Source: Paraneptunicella sp964228975 (GTDB lineage Bacteria; Pseudomonadota; Gammaproteobacteria; Enterobacterales; Alteromonadaceae). From it: a DNA stretch of 35,770 bases. Location: positions 1 through 35,770 of the forward strand of contig CAXRCC010000051.1 of the NCBI GenBank assembly GCA_964228975.1, in the 5' to 3' direction. The notes under the pieces were generated by a model. The model did not search any database, was not told the origin of the DNA, and was given only the letters and a program-made list of their open reading frames with translations. The translations under genes were made by a program, and so were the position numbers. Below are positions 1-7,985 of this stretch, one piece after another (position 1 is the first letter of the stretch; each line of letters opens with the position of its first letter).

Positions 1-1613
1 TTGGCCGCCAATGCCGTCTCAATGTGCGAGACTCCCAATTCATCATTGTGATCTTGTCGACAGAAAAACGCAGCTTCTTGGAGTAATTCAATGATGTTGG
101 CAAAACGTGCAGAAAGCCGCTCTTGATGCTCGGCTAAACGCAAACTGTATTCCACCAGCCTCACCAGAGCGGCTTTTGAAATGCTACCTAATTTCAGCCT
201 TTCGATATGATGTTGAACTCGCCCAACAAACTCGAATAAGGTGGTTTTATCCAGTCCAATTTCATGGTCGAAATCCACCAACACACGGAACAGCTCATCA
301 AACTCGTCATCATCCTCTTGCATCATGTAATACAAATCGCGCGTTCCGAGCAAAATCACTTTAACATCCAGCGGAATGGTTTGCGGGTTCAGGGTGATGG
401 AGTTCACCATGCCGTAATCATGCTGGGAAATATCGATTTTGATATGACCGAATTTCAAGGCAAGCTTTAACGACTCCCACACAAAAGGCTGCTGAATCAT
501 TTTGTCGGCATCTAACAACAAATAACCGCCGTTAGCACGGTGTAGTGCGCCGGGGCGAATCATGCGGTAATTTGTGTATAAAGAGCCGTGAATGTTGCTG
601 TATTCGATGCGCCCAAACACGTTCTGATAAGTCGGGTTGGGTTCATAAACAACGGGCGCGCCACCATCAAGCTCGTGGCTTGTAAGGATGTTCGGCATGT
701 ATTGTTCTTCTAAAATACTGCGCTTGTCGTATTCATCGTGTTTTTCGTCTTTACTGTCGGATGCCAGCACCTCAACCACGGTTTGCACCATGTGAGTTTT
801 CAAAGAACGAATGTATTTAAGGATGCCTAAATCGGCACTGTATTTATGTTCTAATGCCTTAAGTAACGGGCGAATGGCCTCTTCTGCCGTTTCCTTTTTC
901 AGTTTTCTTAAGCGCTCTGAAGATTGACGTTTCCATTGCGGCATTTCAATTAAACGCTCGCTGAGTAACTCTTCTAATTCATCAATCAAATCATAATAAT
1001 ACTGACGCTTTTCTTCCGTCATTTTAGCGAATTCTTCGTCATCAATGGGTTTGCCATCGATGATAGGCGAAAAGCTGATTGAGCCATTTTCTTCGTACAG
1101 TGCCACGCCTTTGCGTTGTGCAGTGTCTTCTAGCTCGTCAATAACGCTGCTATAAAGCTGATCATATTCACGGTTTATCGCCGCTTTTTTACGCTGATAA
1201 CCAGGGTTATCGAACACCGATGGAAACGTATCCAAAAGCTCATCAAATAAACCGCTAATTTCTTTTTGCAGCTTCTTGCCCTCGCCCGGCGCAAGTTTTA
1301 ATGCAATAGGCTCTCGCTCGTCATCAAAGTTATTAAAGTAACACCAGTCGTCCGGTGAAACGGTTTGGCTTTTCGCTTCTTTAACAACATATTCTTGTAC
1401 TAAGGTATAGCGCCCCGTTGCAGGCTCCCCCATTACATACAAGTTATAACCTTGCGCATCAATCCCCAAACCAAACTGCAAGGCTTCTTTTGCCCGCTCC
1501 TGCCCAATGAATGTACTTTGTTGCACAGCTTCATCTTTTAACGCCAAATCAATCAAGCGTGAGCTCGGTTTCGCTGTTAATTGTTGATGACTTAAAGGAT
1601 CAAGTGTGTTCAT
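1..1613 (-). CDS. Lon-like AAA+ ATP-dependent protease (LonB/YcbZ type), N-terminal part
   Basis: The frame is open from an ATG at 1613 to the left edge, giving about 537 residues. The start is supported by AGGAAA about 12 bases upstream. The N-terminus reads MNTLDPLSHQQLTAKPSSRL, followed by FIGQERAKEALQFGL and GEPATGRYTLV, a Walker-A-like GxxxTGR in place of the usual GxxxxGK[ST]. A long charged helical insert follows, then a second ATPase half with YEPNPTYQNVFGRIEY, GALHRANGGYLLLDAD and VKVILLGTRDLYYMMQ. This layout matches the S16-related AAA_32/LonB-lid family that includes E. coli YcbZ. The C-terminal Ser-Lys protease domain would lie beyond the window, so catalytic competence cannot be judged. 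In the family these enzymes are cytosolic and ATP-linked, with poorly defined substrates. It is not classical LonA, which has a different N-terminal domain. Confidence 0.85.
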   Translation of the reverse strand, partial: MNTLDPLSHQQLTAKPSSRLIDLALKDEAVQQSTFIGQERAKEALQFGLGIDAQGYNLYVMGEPATGRYTLVQEYVVKEAKSQTVSPDDWCYFNNFDDEREPIALKLAPGEGKKLQKEISGLFDELLDTFPSVFDNPGYQRKKAAINREYDQLYSSVIDELEDTAQRKGVALYEENGSISFSPIIDGKPIDDEEFAKMTEEKRQYYYDLIDELEELLSERLIEMPQWKRQSSERLRKLKKETAEEAIRPLLKALEHKYSADLGILKYIRSLKTHMVQTVVEVLASDSKDEKHDEYDKRSILEEQYMPNILTSHELDGGAPVVYEPNPTYQNVFGRIEYSNIHGSLYTNYRMIRPGALHRANGGYLLLDADKMIQQPFVWESLKLALKFGHIKIDISQHDYGMVNSITLNPQTIPLDVKVILLGTRDLYYMMQEDDDEFDELFRVLVDFDHEIGLDKTTLFEFVGRVQHHIERLKLGSISKAALVRLVEYSLRLAEHQERLSARFANIIELLQEAAFFCRQDHNDELGVSHIETALAA

Positions 1614-1829
1614 TCTATGCAGGTTTCCTGTGATTTATAGATTAAATGGCAGCGTGTAGACATGCTTATGTTGTCAGTGAAACTTGAATAAGGCTATCTG
1701 TCAATTTTCTATTTAATTTATGCGGCTTTACGCTTAGTTTTCAGGCAAAATCCCTTCGTCATTTGCTCATCGCTTAACATCACGCGCTACGAATAAAAAG
1801 AGGTTACATGCCAGGCTAACCGCGTTTGA

Positions 1830-2393
1830 TTAATTATGGATTGGAAGATGAAAGTGATTAGGATTTAGCTTAGATGTCATGATGTGGTCTTCCCAGCGCC
1901 CATTTATTTTTAAATAGGATTTTGCCACCCCTTCTTTTTGAAAGCCGAGTCGCTCAAGCACCGCACCACTTTTCTCATTCGACGGCATATAGTTTGCCAT
2001 GACGCGATTCAACCCCAACACCGTAAACACACGTTGCAAACAGGCTTCAAGCGCTTCAGTCATGTAACCTTGTCCTTGGTACGCCTGCGCCATGCCGTAG
2101 CCCAAATAGCACGCCATAAAGGGCCCATGAACAATGTTGGAAAAATGGCAAGTGCCGATCAGCGCTGTTCGCTCCGAGTTAAAAATGGCATAAGGTAATT
2201 CTCGCCCGGTTTCATAAAGCCGTTGCCGATGTGGGATCAGCTTTTGCCAATATTCGAGCGTATAATATTCCTCGTTTCGCAAAGGCTCCCACGGTTGCAA
2301 ATGGGCTTTATTATCTTGCTGATACTGACACATTAATTCAGCCTCTTCGGGTTTTAATAGGTCAATCAGCGTGCGTTCTGTGTGTATTGCCAT
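1830..2393 (-). CDS. rimJ: GNAT N-acetyltransferase, RimJ (ribosomal protein S5 alanine N-acetyltransferase)
   Basis: This 187-residue protein matches E. coli RimJ (about 194 residues) across its length as I remember that sequence. Shared blocks are HLQPWEPLRNE near the N-terminus, FSNIVHGPFMACYLGYGMAQ in the centre, the acetyl-CoA loop YQGQGYMTEAL, and NRVMANYMPSNEKSGAVLERL followed by GRWEDHIMTS. RimJ acetylates the N-terminal alanine of ribosomal protein S5 in the cytosol, using acetyl-CoA. The ATG at 2393 gives a family-typical N-terminus, although no clear Shine-Dalgarno precedes it. The gene is divergent from the secreted SRPBCC gene, about 150 bases away. A related GNAT of other specificity cannot be excluded, but the central block is distinctive. 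Confidence 0.85.
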   Translation of the reverse strand: MAIHTERTLIDLLKPEEAELMCQYQQDNKAHLQPWEPLRNEEYYTLEYWQKLIPHRQRLYETGRELPYAIFNSERTALIGTCHFSNIVHGPFMACYLGYGMAQAYQGQGYMTEALEACLQRVFTVLGLNRVMANYMPSNEKSGAVLERLGFQKEGVAKSYLKINGRWEDHIMTSKLNPNHFHLPIHN

Positions 2394-2543
2394 AGTACGA
2401 AAGATGTGCTCGTTATCGGGTTACATCCAAGTGTTGGATTGAAGGTGAAGCCGTGCGCAGAGTATGCCAAATTCCCTTGCGATAGAACATTGCATCCTTG
2501 TGTTTTCTCACTTATCTTTTCCCAAAAACACGAGTTTATTGCG

Positions 2544-3080
2544 ATGAATAGAACACACCTCTCGATAGTGGCAGGCGCATTGTTGTGCACGAGCCATGCA
2601 AGTCATGCCGAAGTTATCAGTAATTCCGCCTACGGCTTTACTATCGAAAACCGTATTACCATACCTCAACCTGCTAATAACGTTTGGCATAGCTTAGTTT
2701 CTGATGTTGATAAGTGGTGGCCTAAAGATCACACCTGGTGGGGCGAAAAAAGCAAGTTATCGATTGAAGCCAAAGCGGGCGGTTGTTTTTGTGAACATGC
2801 TCAGGCAATGGGCAATTCTGCTGAACATATGCGAGTCACCCATGTTGATAAGCACAAACTGTTGAGAATGACTGGCGGTTTAGGCCCATTACAAGGCATG
2901 GGTATTCACGGCGCGCTGGATTGGCAACTCGAGGCAATAGATAAAACACAAACTCGTGTCACGCTGCGTTATCAGGCAAACGGCTACATGCCTGAACAGT
3001 TCGAACAATTTGTTCCCATCGTAGACAAAGTGCAAGCGATTCAACTGCAAGGCTTAGGGAAGTATTTACAGCCTAAATAA
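2544..3080 (+). CDS. Secreted SRPBCC (START/AHSA1-like) domain protein
   Basis: The frame is open from 2382, but the start at 2544 is preferred because it begins directly with a signal peptide: MNRTHLSIVAGALLCTSHA, with likely cleavage after ASHA. The mature part of about 155 residues has features of the SRPBCC/AHSA1 hydrophobic-cavity fold: FTIENRITIPQPANNVWHSL at the start (an IxAPxxxVW-like opening), VDKWWP, a central sheet ending in TGGLGPLQGMG, and LDWQLEAIDKTQTRVTLRY before a long C-terminal helix. SRPBCC proteins bind small hydrophobic ligands; a periplasmic location is inferred from the signal peptide. No ligand or enzyme activity can be assigned. It converges on the gene at 3158, with a hairpin in between. 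Confidence 0.7.
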   Translation: MNRTHLSIVAGALLCTSHASHAEVISNSAYGFTIENRITIPQPANNVWHSLVSDVDKWWPKDHTWWGEKSKLSIEAKAGGCFCEHAQAMGNSAEHMRVTHVDKHKLLRMTGGLGPLQGMGIHGALDWQLEAIDKTQTRVTLRYQANGYMPEQFEQFVPIVDKVQAIQLQGLGKYLQPK

Positions 3081-3093
3081 CAAGCGATAAAAA

Positions 3094-3120
3094 GGGCTTC
3101 AGCATCAAGCGCCGAAGCCC
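3094..3120. terminator. Hairpin between convergent genes, probable bidirectional terminator
   Basis: GGGCTTC at 3094-3100 is the exact reverse complement of GAAGCCC at 3114-3120, with an inner GC/GC pair. It lies 13 bases after the stop of the SRPBCC gene and before the stop of the convergent gene at 3158. An A-run at 3088-3093 becomes a U-tract for minus-strand transcription, so the terminator is best supported in that direction. Confidence 0.6.
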
Positions 3121-3157
3121 CGCATGAGCCCTTTAATGTTTGTTTATAGGGCTTGGC

Positions 3158-3598
3158 TTATAAAGCCTGATTTAAATATTGGCTAACACGCACTTGTTTA
3201 CCGCTTGCCAACGTAAACATAACCGTGACTTGGTCACTTGTGATTTGCGGTAAGCAGTAGCTCTCTTTTGCGATACGGCTAACCTTTTGGTTTCGCACGG
3301 CTGCATCATGGAAAAGACGAGATAATGAGCCATCTTGGTTTTCCGAAACAACAGACCAACTCACAATACAGTCTTGCCCTGCATTCAATCGACATTGGTT
3401 AAGCTCGTTCCCCGCTAAATGGGCGCTGACATCCAAGGCTTTTTGTCCTTGCTTCATCACATAACCCGCCTTTACTACAACTTGGCTAGCGTCTGCTTCA
3501 GAGAACTGACTCAAACGTGCTGCACTGTCTTGAGCGTATTGTTTAGGATGCACTTTACAACCTTCCAGTTGGGCCACCGCCTGTGCGCTTTTAGGCAA
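3158..3598 (-). CDS. Hypothetical Cys-containing protein; TTG start or 5'-truncated gene
   Basis: I do not recognise this 146-residue protein. It contains four cysteines (EGCKVHP, NQCRLNAGQDC, ESYCLPQ) spaced as could suit disulfides, and its C-terminal half (VTVMFTLASGKQVRVSQYL) looks like a beta-rich domain. The frame is open back to an in-frame TAG at 3688-3686 with no ATG or GTG, so the only usable start is TTG at 3598. No signal peptide is visible from that start, which is odd for a Cys-rich protein. Translating the upstream open part gives a Ser/Arg-rich stretch made by a 12-bp repeat. Either the TTG is used, or the 5' end has been lost and the gene is decaying. Confidence 0.45.
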   Translation of the reverse strand: MPKSAQAVAQLEGCKVHPKQYAQDSAARLSQFSEADASQVVVKAGYVMKQGQKALDVSAHLAGNELNQCRLNAGQDCIVSWSVVSENQDGSLSRLFHDAAVRNQKVSRIAKESYCLPQITSDQVTVMFTLASGKQVRVSQYLNQAL

Positions 3599-3650
3599 AG
3601 CAATTGGCGCAACATTTTGCTTAAGGTCGTTTGATGCTGAGCTAACAGAC

Positions 3651-3686
3651 CGTGAAGCAAAGCGTGAATCAGAGCGTGAAACGCCC
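3651..3686. repeat. Three-copy 12-bp tandem repeat (CGTGAA core)
   Basis: CGTGAA occurs at 3651-3656, 3663-3668 and 3675-3680, exactly 12 bases apart, with divergent six-base spacers. In the minus-strand frame that continues into the 3158-3598 gene, the repeat reads as a Ser-Arg periodic stretch just inside an in-frame stop. Confidence 0.6.
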
Positions 3687-3919
3687 TACCCCCTATTTTT
3701 AAGGGTTACAACACACTCTATTTCTCAACAAAAATAGCAGAAGAAACTTAATCGATTTAGCTTTAACATTAACGATCAACTTCACGCTCCCCTACAAACC
3801 AACTTGCGCCAATGCCTTATTCTATTTGTATTTTTAAAAATGAAAGCGCTGACATTAAAATACCTTTTGAATCAATTCTGATGCCTTACGCATTTGATAT
3901 TTGGACATTGAAAAAAATT

Positions 3920-3953
3920 CTGTCATATTCACGTTACTGGACTGTGGTCTAAT
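3920..3953 (+). promoter_or_regulatory. Candidate PhoB box with -10 element upstream of the phoD-type gene
   Basis: A perfect Pho-box half-site CTGTCAT lies at 3920-3926. One 11-bp helical repeat later there is a weak second half ACGTTAC (3931-3937), and after another 11 bp a third partial match CTGTGGT (3942-3948). Ten bases after the first two halves is TCTAAT (3948-3953), a 5/6 match to the -10 consensus, preceded by an extended-minus-10 TGG. In E. coli PhoB-activated promoters the Pho box replaces the -35 and sits about 10 bp from the -10, which is the geometry seen here. The start codon at 4013 follows about 50 bases later. A sigma70-only alternative, TGGACA-16-CATATT at 3902-3929, overlaps it. 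The rest of the 414-bp gap 3599-4012 holds the 12-bp repeat and otherwise nothing I can name. Confidence 0.45.
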
Positions 3954-4012
3954 GACTGCATTCGTCGCCCAGTCTCACCAATAGAATAAAAATAAAGTAA
4001 GGAAATCCCTCA

Positions 4013-6361
4013 ATGCAGTATTCTCGCAGAAAGTTTCTAAAAACCCTGGCTGTTACCGCGTCCGGAGCCGTTGCTTCATCCGTATTAGTAGGATGCGGCG
4101 GAGGTTCAAACAGCAATGTTGAAGTGGATGCACCCGCGCCTGTTTTAATTGACAATGGCCAAGTTTTCCCACAATCCGTTGCTTCGGGTGATCCTAAAGC
4201 CGACTCTGTTATCGTTTGGACACGTGCCGATGGAGGCAATAATGATGTGCCGCTCATTTTGCAGGTCTCTACAGCCTCGGATTTCTCTTCTGTTATTGTT
4301 GAATTTGAAGCCACGGCGGAAGCAGCTGCCGATGGCTGCTTAAAAGTGCGCGTGATGGGGCTAAGTGAAGACACCACTTATTACTATCGCTTCTTAATTA
4401 ATAATGGCGATAGCATTTTAAGTAGCCGTACAGGCAGAACCAAAACGGCACCTGCGGACGATAATCCCCGCGAAATCAAGTTTGCCTACGCCTCTTGCCA
4501 AGATTACATTGGCCGTTATTACAACAACTACCTTTCCTTATTAGCCCAAGATGATTTGGATTTTGTCGTTCATTTAGGGGATTACATTTACGAAACCACG
4601 GGCGACGCTTCATTCCAAAGTGCGGGAGCAGAGCGCAACATTACCTTCGAAGATACCGACGGTGCATTAACCATTGGCGTGGGCGATAACCAATTCCAAG
4701 CCGCTGCTAGCTTAAGTAATTACCGCCAATTATATAAAACCTATCGCGCAGACGACCTACTACGCCAAGTGCACGAAAACTTCGCCATGATTGTGATTTG
4801 GGATGACCATGAGTTTTCTGATGATTCATGGCAAGACAACGGGACTTATTTAGACGGCACTGCCGATGAGCAAAACCTCACGCGCAAACGTAACTCGGAA
4901 CAAGCTTTCTTCGAATACATGCCAATCGACCACGAGTCACTGCATGAAACGCCAAACGGCTCAAGTGATGCACTCGCGGTTTCAGAGGAACATTTATTCC
5001 CGAACACACGCATTTACCGCGACTTCCGCTACGGCCAGCATTTGCACCTTGTGATGAGCGATTACAGAACATATCGCCCGGATCATTTGATTCCCGAAGA
5101 TGCCTTCCCCGGTACAGTCGCTATCGATCAAGCGACATTAACCCAATTTCTTACCGCTGTGGGCCGCGCTCAAGTAGAAGTTGACGCGATCGTGTCATCG
5201 GTTTCGCCTTATATCGATATTGATGCCGCCCCATTTGCGCCTTATAAAGCCGCGTTTTTGGAAATTTTTACAGGACTTTACGCCACCGATTTAGCCGCGC
5301 AGCTACCGCTTTCTCAAGAAGCACTGCTGGCACAAGCACAACAACGTGCGGTTGCTGCCGTGCAAGGTAAGCTCGCCACGAGCTACTTGAATATCGTGCT
5401 AGAAGGAGCAAAAGCGCAATTACCAGCCGAGCACCCTCTTCAGGCTTTACCCGCACTGCCCGAAACAGGCGTTGAGCAGGGTATTGCTTTTTATTCATTG
5501 GGCAAAACGAATCTATTTGCCGATATCGGCGCGCGTTATGTGGTTATCAAAGAAACCTTCGATTTATTCGCGGCATACCAAGAGTTTGTGGCTTCGCAGC
5601 AAGGCGAAACCGCACAAAACGCCTTCGCGCCAGAACAAACTGCGTGGATGGCTCAAACCTTCGCCACCTCGGATGCAACATGGAAAATGCTTGGCAGCTC
5701 GGTATCATTTTCACCGTTGCTGTTTGATTTATCTGCTAACCGCCCGTTCTCAGGCTCTGTACCCTTAGAGTCGGCTCTTGATTCCGACACCTTGCCTGCT
5801 AACTTACGTCAACGTTTTTATATCAACGTGGATCATTGGGATGGCGCGCCACAATTCAAATCGTCTTTTGTGAATGATGTGTTGGCTCGAAACGGTGTTA
5901 TTACCTTAGGTGGCGACATCCATTCTACTTATGTCACGGAACATGCTACCGATGCCACAACAGGAAATAAGTCCTTCAACTTTACAGTAGGATCGGTATC
6001 GTCAGGAACGTTTGGTAGCTTCTTAGCGCAAGGTTTGAATGACATTTTTGCCCAACTTGGCGATGTACCTGCCGCAGTGGGTCAGCTGCCATCTTTCTTT
6101 AATATTTTGGTTAGAACGGCAACGCAGCGTGAAGACATTGCCGATACACTGCATTTTGCCGACATGTGGCAGCACGGTATTGGTGTAGTTAAAGTGTCGG
6201 GTGAAAAAGTGGATGTCGAGTTCCATAACGTTAACAGTGAAGTTAACGGGGAATCGACTGTGGCAACGTCGTACTACAATAATCAACATGCTTATTTGGA
6301 GATGGTGCAAGTACACAAGTTCCGCGTTGCGGGTAACCAGCTCCAAAGCCTTGATGATTAG
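4013..6361 (+). CDS. phoD: PhoD-family alkaline phosphatase/phosphodiesterase, Tat-exported putative lipoprotein
   Basis: The protein has 782 residues. The N-terminus MQYSRRKFLK is a consensus twin-arginine signal, followed by LVGC at 25-28, a possible lipobox, so it may be a Tat-exported lipoprotein. An N-terminal PhoD_N beta-domain (about 45-145, with QSVASGDPKADSVIVWTR) precedes the metallophosphatase core. Core motifs are YASCQDYIGRYYNNY, VHLGDYIYE (from 187), IVIWDDHEFSDDSW, SDYRTYRPD (350) and LGGDIHSTYVTEH (633-642). PhoD enzymes use Ca2+ and Fe3+ to hydrolyse phosphodiesters and phosphomonoesters outside the cytoplasm. About 195 residues separate SDYRTYRPD from WMAQTF (545), where the usual spacing is nearer 30, so there is an extra Ala/Gln-rich, mostly helical insertion of roughly 160 residues. 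AGGAAA lies about 10 bases before the ATG. The possible Pho box upstream fits phosphate-starvation control. Confidence 0.88.
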   Translation: MQYSRRKFLKTLAVTASGAVASSVLVGCGGGSNSNVEVDAPAPVLIDNGQVFPQSVASGDPKADSVIVWTRADGGNNDVPLILQVSTASDFSSVIVEFEATAEAAADGCLKVRVMGLSEDTTYYYRFLINNGDSILSSRTGRTKTAPADDNPREIKFAYASCQDYIGRYYNNYLSLLAQDDLDFVVHLGDYIYETTGDASFQSAGAERNITFEDTDGALTIGVGDNQFQAAASLSNYRQLYKTYRADDLLRQVHENFAMIVIWDDHEFSDDSWQDNGTYLDGTADEQNLTRKRNSEQAFFEYMPIDHESLHETPNGSSDALAVSEEHLFPNTRIYRDFRYGQHLHLVMSDYRTYRPDHLIPEDAFPGTVAIDQATLTQFLTAVGRAQVEVDAIVSSVSPYIDIDAAPFAPYKAAFLEIFTGLYATDLAAQLPLSQEALLAQAQQRAVAAVQGKLATSYLNIVLEGAKAQLPAEHPLQALPALPETGVEQGIAFYSLGKTNLFADIGARYVVIKETFDLFAAYQEFVASQQGETAQNAFAPEQTAWMAQTFATSDATWKMLGSSVSFSPLLFDLSANRPFSGSVPLESALDSDTLPANLRQRFYINVDHWDGAPQFKSSFVNDVLARNGVITLGGDIHSTYVTEHATDATTGNKSFNFTVGSVSSGTFGSFLAQGLNDIFAQLGDVPAAVGQLPSFFNILVRTATQREDIADTLHFADMWQHGIGVVKVSGEKVDVEFHNVNSEVNGESTVATSYYNNQHAYLEMVQVHKFRVAGNQLQSLDD

Positions 6362-6448
6362 TCATGTAACGCGCCAGCACAAACGCGAGTCAATTCGCAT
6401 CAATGCTAAGCCGTGTAAATAAAAGGCAAATAAAAGCTAAATCAAAGT

Positions 6449-6477
6449 GAGAGGCTCGCTAACATTGCGCGCCTCTC
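6449..6477. terminator. Hairpin between convergent phoD and the sigma-factor operon
   Basis: GAGAGGC at 6449-6455 pairs with GCCTCTC at 6471-6477, and CGC/GCG extends the stem after one mismatch. It sits between two convergent stop codons (6361 and 6483). No long T-run follows on either strand, so intrinsic termination is plausible rather than proven. Confidence 0.55.
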
Positions 6478-6482
6478 GCATA

Positions 6483-7043
6483 TTATTCATTCCACAAGTT
6501 AGCATTGTTGAGTTTAGCGTGGAAAAACGCTTGACGATTGTTCGCCCAAAACCAAATACCAAGCAAGATGACTCCCGTCACCAAAAGCACTAACAGCTTC
6601 TCTAGATAAGACGTATGAGGCGCTGACGTGTTGGCAATGCCAAGCACTAACCAAGTGAACATTCCCCCCATAAACACCGTCATCCATTTAGTACACTTTG
6701 CCAAGGTCACTTGGTGCACGGTTTGCTGCCTCAAAATGGTAATGTAAAGGTGTGTTTTATCCGCTACTCTCAATAACAATAAACGCCTTAACCACAATGC
6801 ATACACAGTAAAAACAAACGCAACGCCTCCCATAATGGCAAACCACAATATTTCGGCTTGGCTCAAATCGGAGTGAAGCCATAAGAATAAAACCGGAACA
6901 ACCATTAATCCAAGAATATCAAGCCCCGCGAATAACCACTGCTTTACACGTTCCTTTTGGTAGGCTTTTAATACCAAGGTGGCATCCACGTGCACTGGCG
7001 CTTGTTGTTGCCACAACTGGCTTAACGAATCGAATTCCTTCAC
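6483..7043 (-). CDS. Four-helix membrane protein, possible regulator of the adjacent ECF sigma factor
   Basis: This 186-residue protein has a short N-terminal cytoplasmic part (about 1-35: MKEFDSLSQLWQQQAP) and four hydrophobic segments, roughly residues 37-57, 64-85, 120-138 and 147-167. It starts with GTG at 7043, and GTGA overlaps the sigma-factor stop by four bases, with AAGGAG inside the sigma gene as its Shine-Dalgarno. This is textbook translational coupling. Genes coupled to ECF sigma factors are usually anti-sigma factors, but no zinc-anti-sigma HxxxCxxC motif is present. The N-terminal SLxxLWQQQ resembles the short cytoplasmic leaders of membrane proteins often found next to ECF genes. 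Anti-sigma function is inferred from context only. Confidence 0.75.
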   Translation of the reverse strand: MKEFDSLSQLWQQQAPVHVDATLVLKAYQKERVKQWLFAGLDILGLMVVPVLFLWLHSDLSQAEILWFAIMGGVAFVFTVYALWLRRLLLLRVADKTHLYITILRQQTVHQVTLAKCTKWMTVFMGGMFTWLVLGIANTSAPHTSYLEKLLVLLVTGVILLGIWFWANNRQAFFHAKLNNANLWNE

Positions 7044-7627
7044 TTCATGTCTCCTTGGTTTATTTTCTCTGATAGATGTTTCTTCGCCCTGTTAAGTACC
7101 ACCCCCACATGGTTCTTATTCATTCCACAAATTTCACCAATTTCCTGATAACCCAGCCCTTCCATCGACAGCGTAACCACTTGCCTTTGTGGAATAGGCA
7201 TGGCGCGAATAACCTGTAAAACCTGCTCTAACTGCTGCTGTTGTTCTAGCTCAGTTTGCATCGACACTTGTGCAGACGAATGTGATAACAGCGTTTCATC
7301 CCACTCTTGATTTGGCTTAACCTGACGCGTCTGATAGGCGACATGATCGACACAACGATTGTGAGCAATGCGTAAAATATAGGTTTTCAGGCTGCTATTG
7401 CCCTTAAAGCGAGCCAGCCCTTGCCATACCGAGACACATATTTCCTGAACCAGCTCTTGGCGTATGGCAAGATTCGCTTCGTAACTTGACGCGACACGGC
7501 TTAAAAGTGGCCCGAACTCCGTTAAAATGGACTCAAGATCCCTCAAACGACAACTTCCTTTACTTGAATAAATGACATTAGGTAAACGACTCATTTGAGA
7601 GTCATTGACGAGGGTAGTCTCTTTCAT
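7040..7627 (-). CDS. ECF-type RNA polymerase sigma factor
   Basis: The region-2 domain contains LLSRVASSYEANLAIRQELV, QEICVSVWQGLARFKGNSS and LKTYILRIAHNRCVDHV, the canonical sigma-2 core-binding and -10 recognition helices. A linker follows, then region 4: ALPxxQR-like MPIPQRQVVTLSMEGLGYQE and IGEICGMNKNHVGVVLNRAK, a helix-turn-helix for the -35. The frame is open to 7696, but I choose the ATG at 7627 (195 residues). The longest start would leave only 18 bases to the divergent gene and would bury the dyad at 7637-7654 in coding sequence. Other in-frame ATGs at 7657 and 7594 are possible; none has a strong Shine-Dalgarno. The stop overlaps the membrane protein gene as GTGA. Autoregulation through the dyad region is inference. 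Confidence 0.9.
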   Translation of the reverse strand: MKETTLVNDSQMSRLPNVIYSSKGSCRLRDLESILTEFGPLLSRVASSYEANLAIRQELVQEICVSVWQGLARFKGNSSLKTYILRIAHNRCVDHVAYQTRQVKPNQEWDETLLSHSSAQVSMQTELEQQQQLEQVLQVIRAMPIPQRQVVTLSMEGLGYQEIGEICGMNKNHVGVVLNRAKKHLSEKINQGDMK

Positions 7628-7636
7628 TCTGAAAAA

Positions 7637-7654
7637 ATTACAAATACTTGTAAT
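7637..7654. promoter_or_regulatory. 18-bp dyad between the sigma-factor gene and the divergent small membrane gene
   Basis: ATTACAA at 7637-7643 and TTGTAAT at 7648-7654 are perfect 7-bp inverted repeats separated by ATAC. A further TACAAG half-site lies at 7675-7680. The dyad is in the shared 5' region of two divergent genes, about ten bases from the preferred sigma start, where a repressor or activator site would be expected. The regulator is not identifiable. Confidence 0.5.
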
Positions 7655-7714
7655 CATTTTCACTTTTCTTCGACTACAAGCAGTGAACACCACCATTCAC
7701 AACAGGAGAAAATC

Positions 7715-7963
7715 ATGGACGCTATTTGGTTCATTACCTTTTTTATTGGATTCATCGCACTACATTTGGCATGCGCATGGCTCGACCATAAACACAACTG
7801 GCAGTTTGTTGCATGGTTCAACGGTGAAGTCTCATCGCCCTTTCAAACAAGCCGAACTACTGATGCAGCCCCCGATAACGCACTTGAATCTCGCATTCAA
7901 AACTTAGAGAAAATTGTGACTACTGAGGCTTATGAGTTAAACCAGAAGATCAATCGTTTATAA
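7715..7963 (+). CDS. Small PspB-like single-pass membrane protein
   Basis: This 82-residue protein starts at ATG 7715 with AGGAG seven bases upstream; in-frame starts further back lack such a site. Residues 3-22 (IWFITFFIGFIALHLACAWL) form one transmembrane helix. A basic patch DHKHNW follows, and the C-terminus is a heptad-like coiled coil ending in LESRIQNLEKIVTTEAYEL. N-terminal helix plus C-terminal LExRIxxLExIL coiled coil is the architecture of PspB, the phage-shock membrane sensor, although identity is limited. It is divergent from an ECF sigma operon, so an envelope-stress role is plausible but inferred. Confidence 0.75.
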   Translation: MDAIWFITFFIGFIALHLACAWLDHKHNWQFVAWFNGEVSSPFQTSRTTDAAPDNALESRIQNLEKIVTTEAYELNQKINRL

Positions 7964-7985
7964 ACTTCGCCTTATTCCATTTACA

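Noticed and set aside
107..470. Two overlapping plus-strand ORFs near the left edge
   Set aside because: They lie opposite the well-matched Lon-like AAA+ reading frame and have no recognisable sequence or ribosome-binding site.
7628..7696. Longest start of the ECF sigma gene
   Set aside because: The extra residues have no family similarity and would leave only 18 bases to the divergent gene, covering the dyad.
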